A DNA stretch of 64,000 bases from Elmis aenea (taxonomy: Eukaryota; Arthropoda; Insecta; Coleoptera; Elmidae): contig OX393581.1 in NCBI GenBank assembly GCA_947652605.1, positions 53,281,924-53,345,923 of the forward strand, in the 5' to 3' direction. The first letter of the stretch is position 1. Each line of letters opens with the position of its first letter. Position numbers and translations under genes: made by a program. Below, one piece after another: positions 45,661 through 57,800 of this stretch. The notes beneath the pieces were generated by a model. The model had not been told where the DNA came from. It made no database searches and saw nothing but the letters and a program-made list of their open reading frames with translations.

Positions 45661-46565
45661 GGTCGGGATCGGATATCTCCGAGTTAGATAAATTGACTAC
45701 TGCTTAAATACTTATTTTTATTATTTTGTATAAGAATGTTTGCATTTACGTAGTAAATTTAACGAAATTTAATTTTGGGACAGGAAAAATACAAGAAAAT
45801 ATTAACAAAAATGTTATAGAAGATGACAAACAAAAAATAGGACTTGTGTTGACGGATGTCCAGCATTGCCAACACATTGACCACATTTTGAAAAATTTCC
45901 AGATAATTGTGAGCGATGGCTGGAATCAATAACTGATGGAAAATGTTTTGAGATACTTTTACAGGTGTATTTGATTTGGTACACCTTAAAACAACAAAAT
46001 AAGTTATTTTAAAACGGCTGTAGTTCCAAAACCTCAAGTAGGTACTAATGACGTTAGAAACAACTGTCATCGAATACTTGAGTTAACGTATTACTTAAAA
46101 TATACAATATATTCAATTAATTTTAAAATACTATAAGTTCAAAAATGACTATTCTTATACATTTGCAGTTTTTACTTAATACAGTATTAATAATAAACTT
46201 TTGTGATAATACGCGTAGGTGCAATGAACCGTAGCGCAAAAGTATTGTAGTTCAACTGTACATATACTCTACTGTCATTTGACACATGTACCTAGATAAT
46301 ATTGGAAAACCCAACGTTATGCTTTAAATAAAGTTTATTATCTAGTAGTGTTGCAGCTTATTTAAATTTAAAAATCTAATTTGGCATTGACAATAAAAAT
46401 TTTGGCCTACAGTAGTGAGATACAGCAAGAAAATAATTTTTTAGTGACACCACTTGAAACTTTGAAATAAGTGTGTTTACACTGAAGGAAATATTTTGTA
46501 GCTATAATTGTAGATGCTAAATATTTTTATGTTAATATTTGAACCTTAGTGCATCAGTGAGTACA
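45661..46565. other. Intergenic between divergent eIF4G2 and NitFhit
   Basis: AT-rich. No coding exon was recognised; the short frames at 45,726-46,070 have no known motif. It presumably holds both promoters. Confidence 0.45.
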
Positions 46566-48687
46566 ATGATTTTATGTAATCGGCACAGATTATTAGAAAA
46601 TTTTACTGGATTTGTTAGGTACCTAGCCGTAAACATGTCTAATCAAAGCTGCAACATTGCTGTTTGTCAACTAACTGCAACTAACAATAAACAAGATAAT
46701 TTGAAAATTGTACAAAAATTGGTACTAGAAGCATCACAAAAAAATGCCAAGGTTTAAATAGTAACAATTTTTAGTGGGATGCGTTATGTAGATCGCTATA
46801 ATTTTAGATTGTATTTTTGCCAGAAGGCTGTGATTATATAGCATCAAATAAAGATGAAACCACAGCTTTAGCTGAAAGTTTAGATGGGCAGTTAATGGGG
46901 GAATATAAATCATTGGCGTTAAAACATAACGTATGGTTGTCAATAGGTGGATTTCACGAAATTGGAAATTCAGAAGATGCATTGGTAGTTTGATTCTTTC
47001 TTTATAGCTTATAATAAAACATAAGTTTTTAAAACATTTCTGTGTGTGAAGCTAACTTTTTTTATATTACAATGTATAATTCATGATGTTTCTGGTAATA
47101 TTAGTGGATTATTTGAATGATACAAAAGTTTTTTGATCTTTAAAAATTAAGAGGCCATTTCTTGCAGCCAAAAATTAACAACGCACATGTTTTAATTAAC
47201 GATGAAGGAAAAATAAGAGCAGTATACAGAAAACTACATTTGTTTGATTTGACTTTACCCGAAAAAAACTTATATTTAAAAGAATCAAGCTACGCGCTTG
47301 GGGGTACTGAAATCGTACCTCCAGTTGAAACACCTGCTGGACTACTAGGACTCTCAATTGTATCCTCACAATTTTTTTAAGTTCAGCAATTATGTTTTAT
47401 TCCTTAATTTTCAAAGTGTTACGATTTACGGTTCCCAGAGTTAAGTACAATTCTAAGGAAACAGGGAGCAAGTATTTTAACATATCCGTCAGCATTCACC
47501 AGCAGTACAGGTTTAGCCCACTGGGAGGTGTTGTTACGAAGTAGGGCCATTGAAAATCAGTGTTATGTTGTCGCAGCAGCCCAGTATGGAAAGCATAATT
47601 CTAAAAGGATTTCGCATGGACAATCTGTGGTGAATAATATTGACATTTGATTTGATTTATTTGTTTTTGTTATTCAGTTGTTTTCATTTCAGCTATACAA
47701 TGTTTAAACAAATGACTAAATAACATTCATTTGTTTAAACAATTGAATGCTGCTGTTTGATACTGTATAATAATATCTGCAACTTTTTGTCGATATGTTC
47801 TTTCTGTTTTTTGTTTTTAATGAACTATCAACAACATGCACTTCAAGAAACTGTTTTTTTATGTCTAGATTATCGATCCTTGGGGCAAAATTATTGCTGA
47901 GTGTCCTGCATTTACCTCTGATGTTCCTTCTAATGAAAGTGTCGCTGTGGCTAGTGTCGATTCAAGCATTGTAAAAAAAATTAGGCAAGAAATGCCCGTA
48001 TTCGAGCACCGTCGCAACGACTTATACACATTAAACATTCTGAATAATCCGGTCTGCTCGATTGAAGACAACATGAAATTCATGTTTTCGAACAAAGTCA
48101 TTCCCCCGTGTACAGTTTTTTATCGAACCGAATACAGTTTTGCCTTTACTAATATTCGTTGCGTTGTTCCTGGCCGTATCCTTTGTGGTTAAATAATAAT
48201 TCTAAATATAAAGAATGTTTTTCTTAACGATTTTTAGATGTGCTTGTAGCATCCCTACGACCGGCCCCACGTCTTAGTGATCTGAATCGTGAAGAGGTAG
48301 CCGATTTATTTGAAACAGCAGTGAAAGTACAGAAGCAACTGGAGAAAGTTCATTCTGCCAATTCTTCCACGATATGCGTTCAAGATGGAAAAGATGCCGG
48401 CCAAACAGTTAAGGTGAGTTTAATAATAAACAAAATTAAATCATGTTTAATTTGCTAATCGATGCAAATATTTCTGAATTTTAATTTTGTAGTAATTGCT
48501 AATTTATACTTGGTTTTTATAGCATGTTCACTGTCATATATTACCAAGAAAACTGGGAGATTTTGATAAGAATGATGATATTTACCTGGAGTTGGCAAAG
48601 CATGATAGAGACAATAATTCTGGACCTATTAGGAGTTTGGAGGAAATGAGTGAAGAAGCAAATTTTCTTAGAAGGGTCCTTGGTTAA
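46566..48687 (+). CDS. NitFhit: NitFhit fusion protein (nitrilase + Fhit hydrolase)
   Basis: Exons: 46,566-46,751; 46,808-46,984; 47,168-47,359; 47,417-47,629; 47,869-48,175; 48,238-48,413; 48,523-48,687. The GT-AG phases agree and give 471 residues. The N-terminal Nit1-type amidase (metabolite repair of deaminated glutathione in its vertebrate relative) has the triad E68 (FLPEG), K143 (YRKLH) and C186 (CYDLRFPE). The C-terminal HIT domain (Ap3A/Ap4A-type hydrolase) has HVHCHILPR with histidines 418, 420 and 422. Nit and Fhit are fused in flies and worms and separate in vertebrates. Two starts are possible, ATG 46,566 and M24 at 46,635; the first adds a basic, hydrophobic, mitochondrial-like leader. 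Confidence 0.96.
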
Positions 48688-48783
48688 TGAAAAGTGTTTG
48701 TTTAGTAAATTTGTATATAAAATTATGTAAGACTGCACTTTATGAAAACTATTTTATTGTATGATATTGTAAAGAGGGTTTAA

Positions 48784-48789
48784 AATAAA
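48784..48789 (+). terminator. NitFhit poly(A) signal
   Basis: AATAAA lies 97 nt after the stop codon. Confidence 0.6.
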
Positions 48790-48953
48790 ATTTAAAAAAA
48801 AAATGCTATTTTATTGTAAATGATTCTAATTAAATGGTGTTACTTTACATCAATTTTGAGTGGAAAATAAATTAGGGTGTATTTGTTTATCATTACAATG
48901 TTGTGCTAATTTAATGTTTCAATTATGAAAATATTTTGAAATCTGTTAAAAGG

Positions 48954-50210
48954 CATTGGCGTAGTTATGGGGGGGATCAGTCCCTCTGGCTTAGTTGAAT
49001 GACTCAAGAAAGGTTCAATAATTTGTTAATTATCAACATCTTGCTAAATTTGTTTCCAGAGGTAACCGGAAGATAAATTTTAACTTATAAAGAAGTCCAA
49101 ATTGAAATTGTGCTCTTGTTTGCTATGAAAGTACCTGGTTTAGTAAGCATCATGTTTTAAATTTTCTATGCATTCGTTTTTTCTACTTTTTTTTACTTAT
49201 AAAACATCTTTTATTTCAAAAATAGTAGAAATGGGCTATATAAGATAACAAAAAATAAATATTAAACTAGGATACAACTATTAGATATTTATTGGGCATC
49301 CTTACTAGTTATTAACTACATTTTTTGTCACTCTTTAACAGGGGCGGATCTAGGTTCTTCGGGGCCTAGGGTTTATCAAAGTCCAATAGGGCCCCATTTT
49401 TTGTTAGATTAAGAATATTTAAATTGGGATTTCAAATTCATTTTTAATAATATCAAAATCCGAGTTGAGATATATTTATTTATGAAACGGTGTTGAATTA
49501 TGTTACGTTAATAATAAAACAAATAATACTATAAATTATCATTATTATTATATTATTAATATTAACTATTTTTTGCTATACGATAAGTGCTCATTGTTAA
49601 TGAAAAAGTATTAAAAATGTATGATAATAATTCAATTTTTGTGGACCCTTGACACTTGGGGGCCCAGGGCTTAAGCCCTATTAGTCCCTATGTAGATCCG
49701 CCTTTGCTCTTTAACCTTATGATTTTTATAAGCAATAAATTGTTTTTTAATAATTCGTAATAATAAAATACCGCCATTTTAGTTTCTGTTATTTTTTTTC
49801 TGTTTAACGTTTGGCTTTTTATTAAATTTTATACTTGTATTCATATTAAGTTTAAATGCATAAAATTCCGTCTCTGTAGTCAGGGGCGTAGGTAGAATGC
49901 TTCCAGAGGGGGAGTTTATAAACTCAAAAAGAGCCGAGGACCTTATTTTTTAGGCCACCACTCTCTTTTCAAGGTTTTTAGCAGCATAATTTCATAATGT
50001 TTGATTGTTTTAACATGGGGGGGGGGGGGGGGGTTAATAACAGCAAAAAGAGCCGAGGACTTTTTTGTGGCACAAAATTTACAGTTCTCCGGCCCTATAT
50101 CGACTTATTGTGACCTTATGGGAGGAAGTTCTAATCCCTCCACCCAAAAGGTAAATGCTAGTCATTTGGGGCTGTAGCCCCCCTAAACCTGGAGGCTGAC
50201 TACGCCAATG
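48954..50210. mobile_element. hAT-type nonautonomous element, host of a nested MITE
   Basis: CATTGGCGTAG and CTACGCCAATG form the ends. TTAAAAGG (48,946-48,953) and TTAAAAGA (50,211-50,218) are the 8-bp target copies with one mismatch. The interior contains AAAAAGAGCCGAGGAC twice (49,927 and 50,045), a 17-base G run at 50,017-50,033, a second CAGGGGCGTAG start at 49,881, and the nested element at 49,339-49,706. No transposase frame. Confidence 0.7.
49339..49706. mobile_element. hAT-type MITE with perfect 8-bp TSD
   Basis: Ends CAGGGGCGGATCTAG and TAGATCCGCCTTTG; CTCTTTAA duplicated at 49,331-49,338 and 49,707-49,714. The terminal CAGGGGCGG and 8-bp TSD are hAT hallmarks. 368 bp, non-coding. 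Confidence 0.9.
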
Positions 50211-51419
50211 TTAAAAGATCACGTAAAGAAACTTCCTAACACGGCGCAAAGGTAGGTGTTATAAAAATTTAGTGATTTAAATTACTTGTTAAATATCATT
50301 ATGGAAAAATTTGGTATAGTTTTTACACAAATTACAAAAATTCCAATAAAATAGGGTGTGTTTTAATTTGTATGATTGACAGTGGCGAACGCATGATGCT
50401 TCCATGGGAGGGGGGGTTAAAACGCAAAAAGAGCCGAGGACAATTTTTTTTCTTGGGTCACCAGTCTCTTTTTTAGCAGCAGGATGTTTGATGCTTTTTT
50501 CACGAAGAATATACCTCCAACGAAGACATTTTTAAGAAAACTACCAAGAACGAGACGAAAAAGAAGTACCGCAGCGAAAGTTATGAGCTCTCATTATTTA
50601 TTACTTTTAGCACTAATAAAATATTAACGTCAATTTTGGGTTATCTGTGAATGCTGTTTAAATAAATTTATTAGCTGCATGGTTTATCAAGCTGCGCTAA
50701 GAAAAAAACAAATTATGCGGCCAAAACTTAATAACTTGAAGTATAATTACGGTGACCATATATTATAATGGACAGTCCTTTATTTCAAAGCGATGTCGTT
50801 TTGATTAATTTATTTTTGAAAAACACAAGTTTGTCTTTTATTTAAAAAAAATATGCGGCAATATTTAATTGGTGTTTATTACGCCGGCCACATATGGAAC
50901 AGTTGTATTAGTATTGGTATAAAATGCGTTTCAGTGCAGTTAATATTAAAGTTATAACAGTAAAAATTTATTTATCCTTCTACATCTATTCTACACGAGT
51001 TAAAATTTTAAGGAATTTTTATAAAATATGTTTAGTATCAAAGACTATTTGAGTACAGTAGAGCTGAATGGTTGACTTTATAACCGACTTTAAAACTGTT
51101 TGCGCCCCTCAAACCATCTTTTTAGAGCAGGAGAAATGTCCCACAATTTTCAAAACGTTTTTTTAATGATTCCTTCCCTGAAGCACGGTTATTTTTTGCC
51201 CATTGTCAAGCTTTAACTTCTCATAAACACATTCCGAAAATTGTATCACAGAAAATTTCAATGTGCGAATCTTTCGTTACTGTTAAAGAATTTAAACTTC
51301 AATTGTCTGATCACAAAAGTTTTTACCCATTAATGTAAACAAAAAAAATCACAATTCGAAAAATATTACTATCAAAAAACAAAATCATTTAAATAACTAA
51401 CAACAAACGACTAAACCAC
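50211..51419. other. Intergenic with a third copy of the hAT interior motif
   Basis: Around 50,385-50,470 ATGCTTCCATGGGAGGGG and AAAAGAGCCGAGGACAAT resemble 49,895-49,950, so another truncated copy of that element sits here. The rest is AT-rich with no gene seen. Confidence 0.5.
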
Positions 51420-51790
51420 GCAAAAAAAGGATTATTAGCTCAAATACGACTTTTAATTTTTCGTGAAAAATTGCAACTTCGACGAAAAAATCGGTTTTCT
51501 TAAAAGTGATGCAAATTGCTTCAAATTTTTTATGAACGTTATTTAGGGTCAAATTAAGGATTATTAGCCCTCAAATAACTATTTTAATTTTTCGTGGAAA
51601 ATGGGAAAAGTGCCAAGGCTATAGTCTTTGCACTTTTTTCGACCAAAATTCGATTTTCTTGAAAACTAAAGCGAATGACGCAAACTTCTTATAAACGGTA
51701 TTTATGGCCAAATTAAGGATTATTAAGCCTCCAATGACTTTTTTTTGTCTTTTCGTGAAAAATGGGAAAAGTGCACTTTTCCGACCAAAA
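51420..51790. repeat. About 165-bp tandem repeat, three diverged units
   Basis: AAGGATTATTAG(C), TTTTTCGTG(G/A)AAAATGG and TTTTCGACCAAAA recur at about 165-bp spacing. It is the same family as 5,570-5,925 in inverse orientation. Confidence 0.75.
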
Positions 51791-53320
51791 AACATGACTG
51801 CAAGAATGACTCCTTATATGCAGAAGTGTACAATGCTGTCGTACAATTATTTTGAGTGTTTGATATGAGATATAGTTGTTTATTGTTGTTATCATTAACA
51901 AGTGACTGTATATAGAAGTTTTATCACTAGCAGATCCGAATTCTGAGAAATCACGTCATGCATGATAATTTTAACCAATCACAGGGGTTTTGGTTAGTTT
52001 TCCTCGTTTTTGCTTGACTATCGGACATGTGCTGAGGTATTCCTTTATTTATTTACGTTTTTTTCGCCAAAATTATTATTTAATAATTTAAATTATCCGT
52101 TAGGACTTTTGATTTTTTACACTTAAATACGATGCTACTAATTTTTAAGTGATAAATATCTATTTTCATTGGATTTTATAGCATTGAAAATTATAAACCT
52201 AGTCGTATAGTATCAAAAGTATTAAATCAGGTACCATTTCAATAAATAACTGAATTCGAATAAAATATGTTCATGTAAGTTTTTATTATATAGTTGTTAT
52301 CTTTACAGCAATTCACATGTTTGGCAGTAGTTGATTTGTGATGGTTAGGTGTGGGAAGATTACAGCAGAGGTGATTTTCGACTTGGCAAATTTCACAATT
52401 TCTTAAGGTATGTATGTTAGAAAATTATTTGTATTTTCTTTTCCTTAAGTGTGACCAAGACGTGCACAAGTAGGAAGTAAAGATAAATTTAATCAATTCA
52501 ATCTGATGGTAAACCAGAATTTAAGCAATTATTTACATTGGTTGATGTAATATTTTTATTATTATTTTAGCTAATATTTCTGTCTTATTGATTATTATTT
52601 TTTCCTTTTGAATTAATGAGCTGACGTTTAAAATATTTGCAATATCCAAGGCGATTTTGCGCTAGCTGAACAATGATATTAAACTGCTTTTAAAACTAAT
52701 TTGTTTGCGTTTATTGTATATTTAAAGCAATACTAAAAAAAAAGATTTAAAAAAATTGAGTACAATTTTTATGAACAAAATCCAATTTTTTATTTTATAA
52801 GAATGCTAATGACGAAGAGACGTTAGCCGCAAGACTAGTCTAGCATTTCTACAAGAGATTCTTTATAAAAAAAGATGACTAAATTTTAATTTAACTCAGG
52901 TATCTAACGAATTATTCTTGATGCTTATTTGTACTTAAGGAAAGCTCAATATTCATTGACGAATTGCTCACGAAATGGTATTTTATTTTAAGGAAATAAT
53001 ATTTGACATTATTGAGTTTATGCAATTATTAATCAAATCGAACTAAATGATTCATGATTTGTCAACACAATCCAATTTAATGTTTCCTTTAGGTTATAAA
53101 CGATTAGCAGTTTAATTCGTATAGCTTAAAATGATCTTTAATAACGACATTACCGTTTATTAATATTAATACTAGATTAATAACATTTATATATGTGTGA
53201 AAATGTAAAAATTCATTTAAAAAATTGACTTGTTCACGTTTCAAATTTAGCTAAATGGACAGAACATAATAAACGTCCTGTGTAATTTAATAAAAATATT
53301 TACGACCAAACGGAGATAAT
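51791..53320. other. Intergenic, nothing recognised
   Basis: AT-rich with no supported frame. Confidence 0.45.
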
Positions 53321-53870
53321 GTAACACAAGGCTGACGGGATAATGGTCAATGTCCACGTGTGTTTTATACAAAATTTGTTAAACTGTGTTGTCCAAAAAT
53401 TTTTAAAGTGTTCTACAATCATCTACTTCAATTAATCATGTATTTGGATATTGCTGATAAATACCTAGTTACATCCACCTCTATATTGCTGATACATATA
53501 TATGATTATATTCTATATTTTGTTTAACTTTAACTTTAATTATCAACTTGACTGAAACTGGGTTTATGAATAACCAAGTTATGAATTTATACGAATTTTA
53601 CCTATTGTGACCTATTATTTATTTAAATTTTAAAAATGATGTTAATCTACGATTGCTTTCTATCATCCTCGCTGTTTGGTGAGTACTTTGATGAATATTT
53701 AGTACCAATTGTATTTTTTCTTTGCTTAAAACTTGTGTAATTCTAAGCTAACACCGATACAAATTTCAGGCTACTGAAGAAGAGTAAAATAAACAACTCG
53801 AAATATTTAGCTAATTAAAAGAGTATTCTTTAGAGACCCCTTGACCATTATCCCGTCAGCCTTGTGTTAC
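53321..53870. mobile_element. MITE with 30-bp perfect terminal inverted repeats
   Basis: GTAACACAAGGCTGACGGGA plus ten more bases is repeated perfectly in inverse at 53,841-53,870. A 12-bp direct repeat GTCCTGTGTAAT lies immediately right (53,871-53,882) and 34 bp left of the left end (53,275-53,286). 550 bp, non-coding. Confidence 0.8.
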
Positions 53871-54079
53871 GTCCTGTGTAATGTTTTACAAGTTTAAGTT
53901 TGGTTTTATGTAAAAAAATAACTTTAAAAATGTTTGAAAGAGAATTTAATTTCGAATTGAAAAAGTGAAAAATATACAGGGTGTTGTGGTTTCAAGTAAA
54001 AATGTTGGTGTGCGAAAACAAATCACTCGATATAGACGGCTATATATACAGGTCATGTGATTTATTATCTCTAACAATT

Positions 54080-54410
54080 AAACCAGAAGATATGTTAAAG
54101 TTAAGTCCATTGGAGGAAGTCAGAAGAATGCAATCCTAGAAATAACTACGACAGGAAACGCAGCTGGGATGGTTGGGTCACATTTATAGGATGAAAGAAG
54201 AAAGGTTAACCAGAAAAGCGTATGAAGCAAGAACACAGGGAAAAACAAAAGAGGTAGACCGAGAAAAACCTGGCACGACGAAGTTAAAAAAGCAGCAGCG
54301 TATAGAAACATCAAATGGAAAGACATAAAAAAGCTAGCACAAGACAGAAAAACAGGAAAAAAAATTATCACAACACAACCTAACAGTAGAAGAACTCATG
54401 ACTCAATAAA
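54080..54410 (+). pseudogene. RTE-like element C-terminal fragment
   Basis: The frames give QLGWLGHIYRMKEERL, RGRPRKTWHDEVKKAA and WKDIKKLAQDRK, the characteristic end of insect endonuclease-RT proteins after the RT. A frameshift and the missing RT show it is a 5'-truncated dead copy. Confidence 0.7.
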
Positions 54411-54639
54411 ATAAATAAATTTTGGTAGTCTATAGTCGCATTCGGCCCTAGCCTGGCATTTGTGAATAAAAATTTTAGTGGCGACAAATATAAATAACAT
54501 CCCTAAATTGATTCTCGAATTTAAAAAAACCCAATGCACGTTTTATCGTTGGGATACTCGAGCAATTTTTAAGTGGCACCAATGTCATTTAGTCTTGATA
54601 AGTTACGACGTCACGCATGCAAAGATAATAAAGGGCACG

Positions 54640-54690
54640 CCATTGGTTAATGACGCATTGGTTATTTAAAAACCAAAGGCGGAGCCAGCT
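54640..54690 (+). promoter_or_regulatory. Candidate core promoter of the ETS gene
   Basis: Two ATTGGTTA (CCAAT-like) motifs at about 54,640 and 54,656 are followed by TATTTAAAAA at about 54,662 and GGCGGAGCC. The first coding ATG is at 54,894. Support is from motif order only. Confidence 0.35.
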
Positions 54691-54893
54691 TTTTTTTATT
54701 AAATAAGTTCACAACTTTGTGTATTTTATTTAGTTTTGGTATAAACTTGTTTCGCTGTACTAGTTTAAAACACTGCTAAGAACACACATTGTTTTTTTTT
54801 TAATCGCATGCCCTCTACTTAACATAAGTGTAATTTAAAGTTGTTCGTATTTTCTTTAAACACCATTCGCTTAAATTAGTTCATTTATACGCC

Positions 54894-57800
54894 ATGTATT
54901 ATGACGTCGAGTTTGATCCATATATTGTAAGTTTAATTACATTTTTGAAATCTGTGGGTGAAATATTTTTTCTTGTTTCAAGGATCCGCAGTGCATCAGC
55001 GATCTATACAACAATTCTTGGAACTACGATTCAGACCAATACTTCGCAATGCCAGGTAAGAAATTAAAGATATTACTAAGAGCTTTTGTTTTAAATTGTA
55101 CTGTAAAAATAATTTCTGTAAATTTACCATGATCAAGCAATTTGGCTATTGAAAATTGTGGAAAATTTCCAACTTAAAATGTATATTTACAGAAGAAGTG
55201 ACGAAAAATTACATAACATGTGTAGTTTTACATAAAAAATTTGGAGGAATTTTTGATATTCCAGGAGGTAATTTTATTTATTGTTTTCATAATATTAAGG
55301 AAAATGTTCTACTTAAAACGTAAATATAACGTATTTTAGTATATGGTTAATTCTATAAATTTACACCAATATTTGGGTTGTTTATAATAATAATTTTTAA
55401 TGTAGTTTCATACGTTGAAAGTACGCAGAATATATTTGCAGATTTTAACAGAATTACTGAAACAGCTGTGTAGGTTTGAAAATAAGTAAGGTATTGACTG
55501 TAAAGTGAGATATGTATAGTTGATTAAAAAAGATAAATTCGTTACTTACATAAAAATGTGAAAAAATCTTTTTTGCATTTTCAAAAAATCTTTTAAAACA
55601 CATTTCAAAAAGTTTCAGTAACAGCAAAAGGTACACAGTTAGAAACATTATAGAGTACAATATTGACGGAATTTTAGAGTTAGTGTAAAGTAACCTGTAA
55701 AAAAATACACCCTAACTAAAAAATTCGTTTATATCGACGAATTGGGCGCTTGTTTTACGGCGTTTCGAAAATGCCTTACCCGAAATCCGACCGAAAAGTA
55801 AAATAAAATCGACTCACCGATATTCGGGGCGATTCTTGCTTGCTTCGCACTCCTCGCACCTACCTAAAATAAATAAATTTTTGAAGTACAAAATTACAGT
55901 TATCAGTGTACCTACATTTATTACACTTCTTTCGAAAATAACAATCTAGATACTCGAAAAAAAAAAGAAAATATTTACCTTAATGTGCAATAACCGGAGG
56001 CTTCATTCCTGGAGTTTGATCATGGGCCTCGTTTAGGCCCAATCGACTTGCCAACCGCTTGTAATCGTCCGGTATTTTTAACTTAATAAAAATGTCAGGC
56101 TTTCTTGAGCGAACAAATCGATTAAACCTTTTCAATCAAACAAAAGAAAGTTAATAAATCCTTCCTTCATATGAGATTATACCTCGTTGTAAACTCTTGC
56201 TGAAACAAAATAAATGTATCATGATACAATCTAATTAAAAATAAAAATTTAATTAAAGCATAACAAAACAAATTTTTAAACTGTAACCTTCAAGCTAATT
56301 TTCAAACTACCGTGATAAGAACAAAATGTTATAAGAATTAGGATAAAATCAAAACAAAACTGAACAAATGAGGAAAAAATTATTCGTATGGCCACTTATT
56401 TTAATCCACACTATATGAATACAGGGTGTACCATATCATATATGTAATTTAAAGCAGACCTTTTGCCATTGAATAAAATATGGTTTCTAAGGGTTATTTC
56501 TCAAATAAACTAGAGATTAGGGGTGGTAAGGGTGTCCTAGACACCCTGTTTATTATAAAGGCTATATAACATTTTCAATAATTATCACGCGTTCACAAAA
56601 GTAGAGAAACAAAATTAATTTCATTAGATTACCTGTTTTTTTTTTTATCACACAAGCAATCTAAATTGCACGAAAAAATTTTAATAACCAAATATAGCAA
56701 ATAATATTTAATAAAATTAAACTTAAGCTAGTGAAATGTCTATTTAATAAGTAATATATACGCAAATGTTTTGCTTAAGCCTAAAATCATAAAAATGAAT
56801 CCTATGGATAAATAATTTAAGTATATACCTATGTTCCATATATTCATATAGAGTTAAACTAACAAGTTGCCTAAATTTATCTTTTCAAACTTTGAAAGAC
56901 AACAAATTTCTTTAATAATTAAATAAAACTTCATGGAAAATAAGTTAAAGAAATAAAAGGCGTACTAAAACTTATTGAATACTAATTCAATTAATTTACT
57001 TACAATTAATTGAAAATCAAATAAAAACTGTGAGCAACAATAACACACCACTAAATTAATTGTAAAGTACTATAACCAATCGCATTGTAATATACAGTAA
57101 CACAACCACACTGTAAAACGACATACTTTGAAAGAAATTTTGTACGTCTTTCAAAGTTTATCAAACACATGTTACCTTAAATTCAATAAAAACTCCTAAA
57201 AATGTAGTTCGAAATTTAGCAAAAAAGTGCGCAAAGCGGTTCTGTCTCGAGTTACAATTCAAGGTTGTGCTTTTACACAGAGGAGTACTCAGGAATTTTT
57301 AATAAATCAGAGGTGCATCTGGCACTTCTGCACTATCCGGTCAACATAAACTAAGATAATGATTGCTACTGAGTACTGACGAAGTAACAGCTTGTAATTA
57401 AGGAAAAAATGTAGCTTCTGTGGCATTCCTATGTGTTAAGATTTCACCTACATTGAAATATGGTTTTTATAAATAATATATTAATAAAAATCAAAAGCTT
57501 TAAATTATTACATAAACCTCATGTATTTTTAGGAGCAAATATTTATTTAAAAAATAAATAAAGAACATGTTTCGACTCTTACAATCAAAATGTAAATGTA
57601 GAAATTTATTTTAAAATTTGCTTTTATTTAACTTGCAACATATTATTTATATTATTTCACAATAAGGTGTTTTAATTTAAACGTCGAATTGGCTCTAAAA
57701 ACCTATTGAGTATTTCACATAATTTCAATAACAATATATGTTTGTACAATAAATTTCCGCCATGGTAGATATCACAGTTGGGTAATCATCCTCAAATTAT

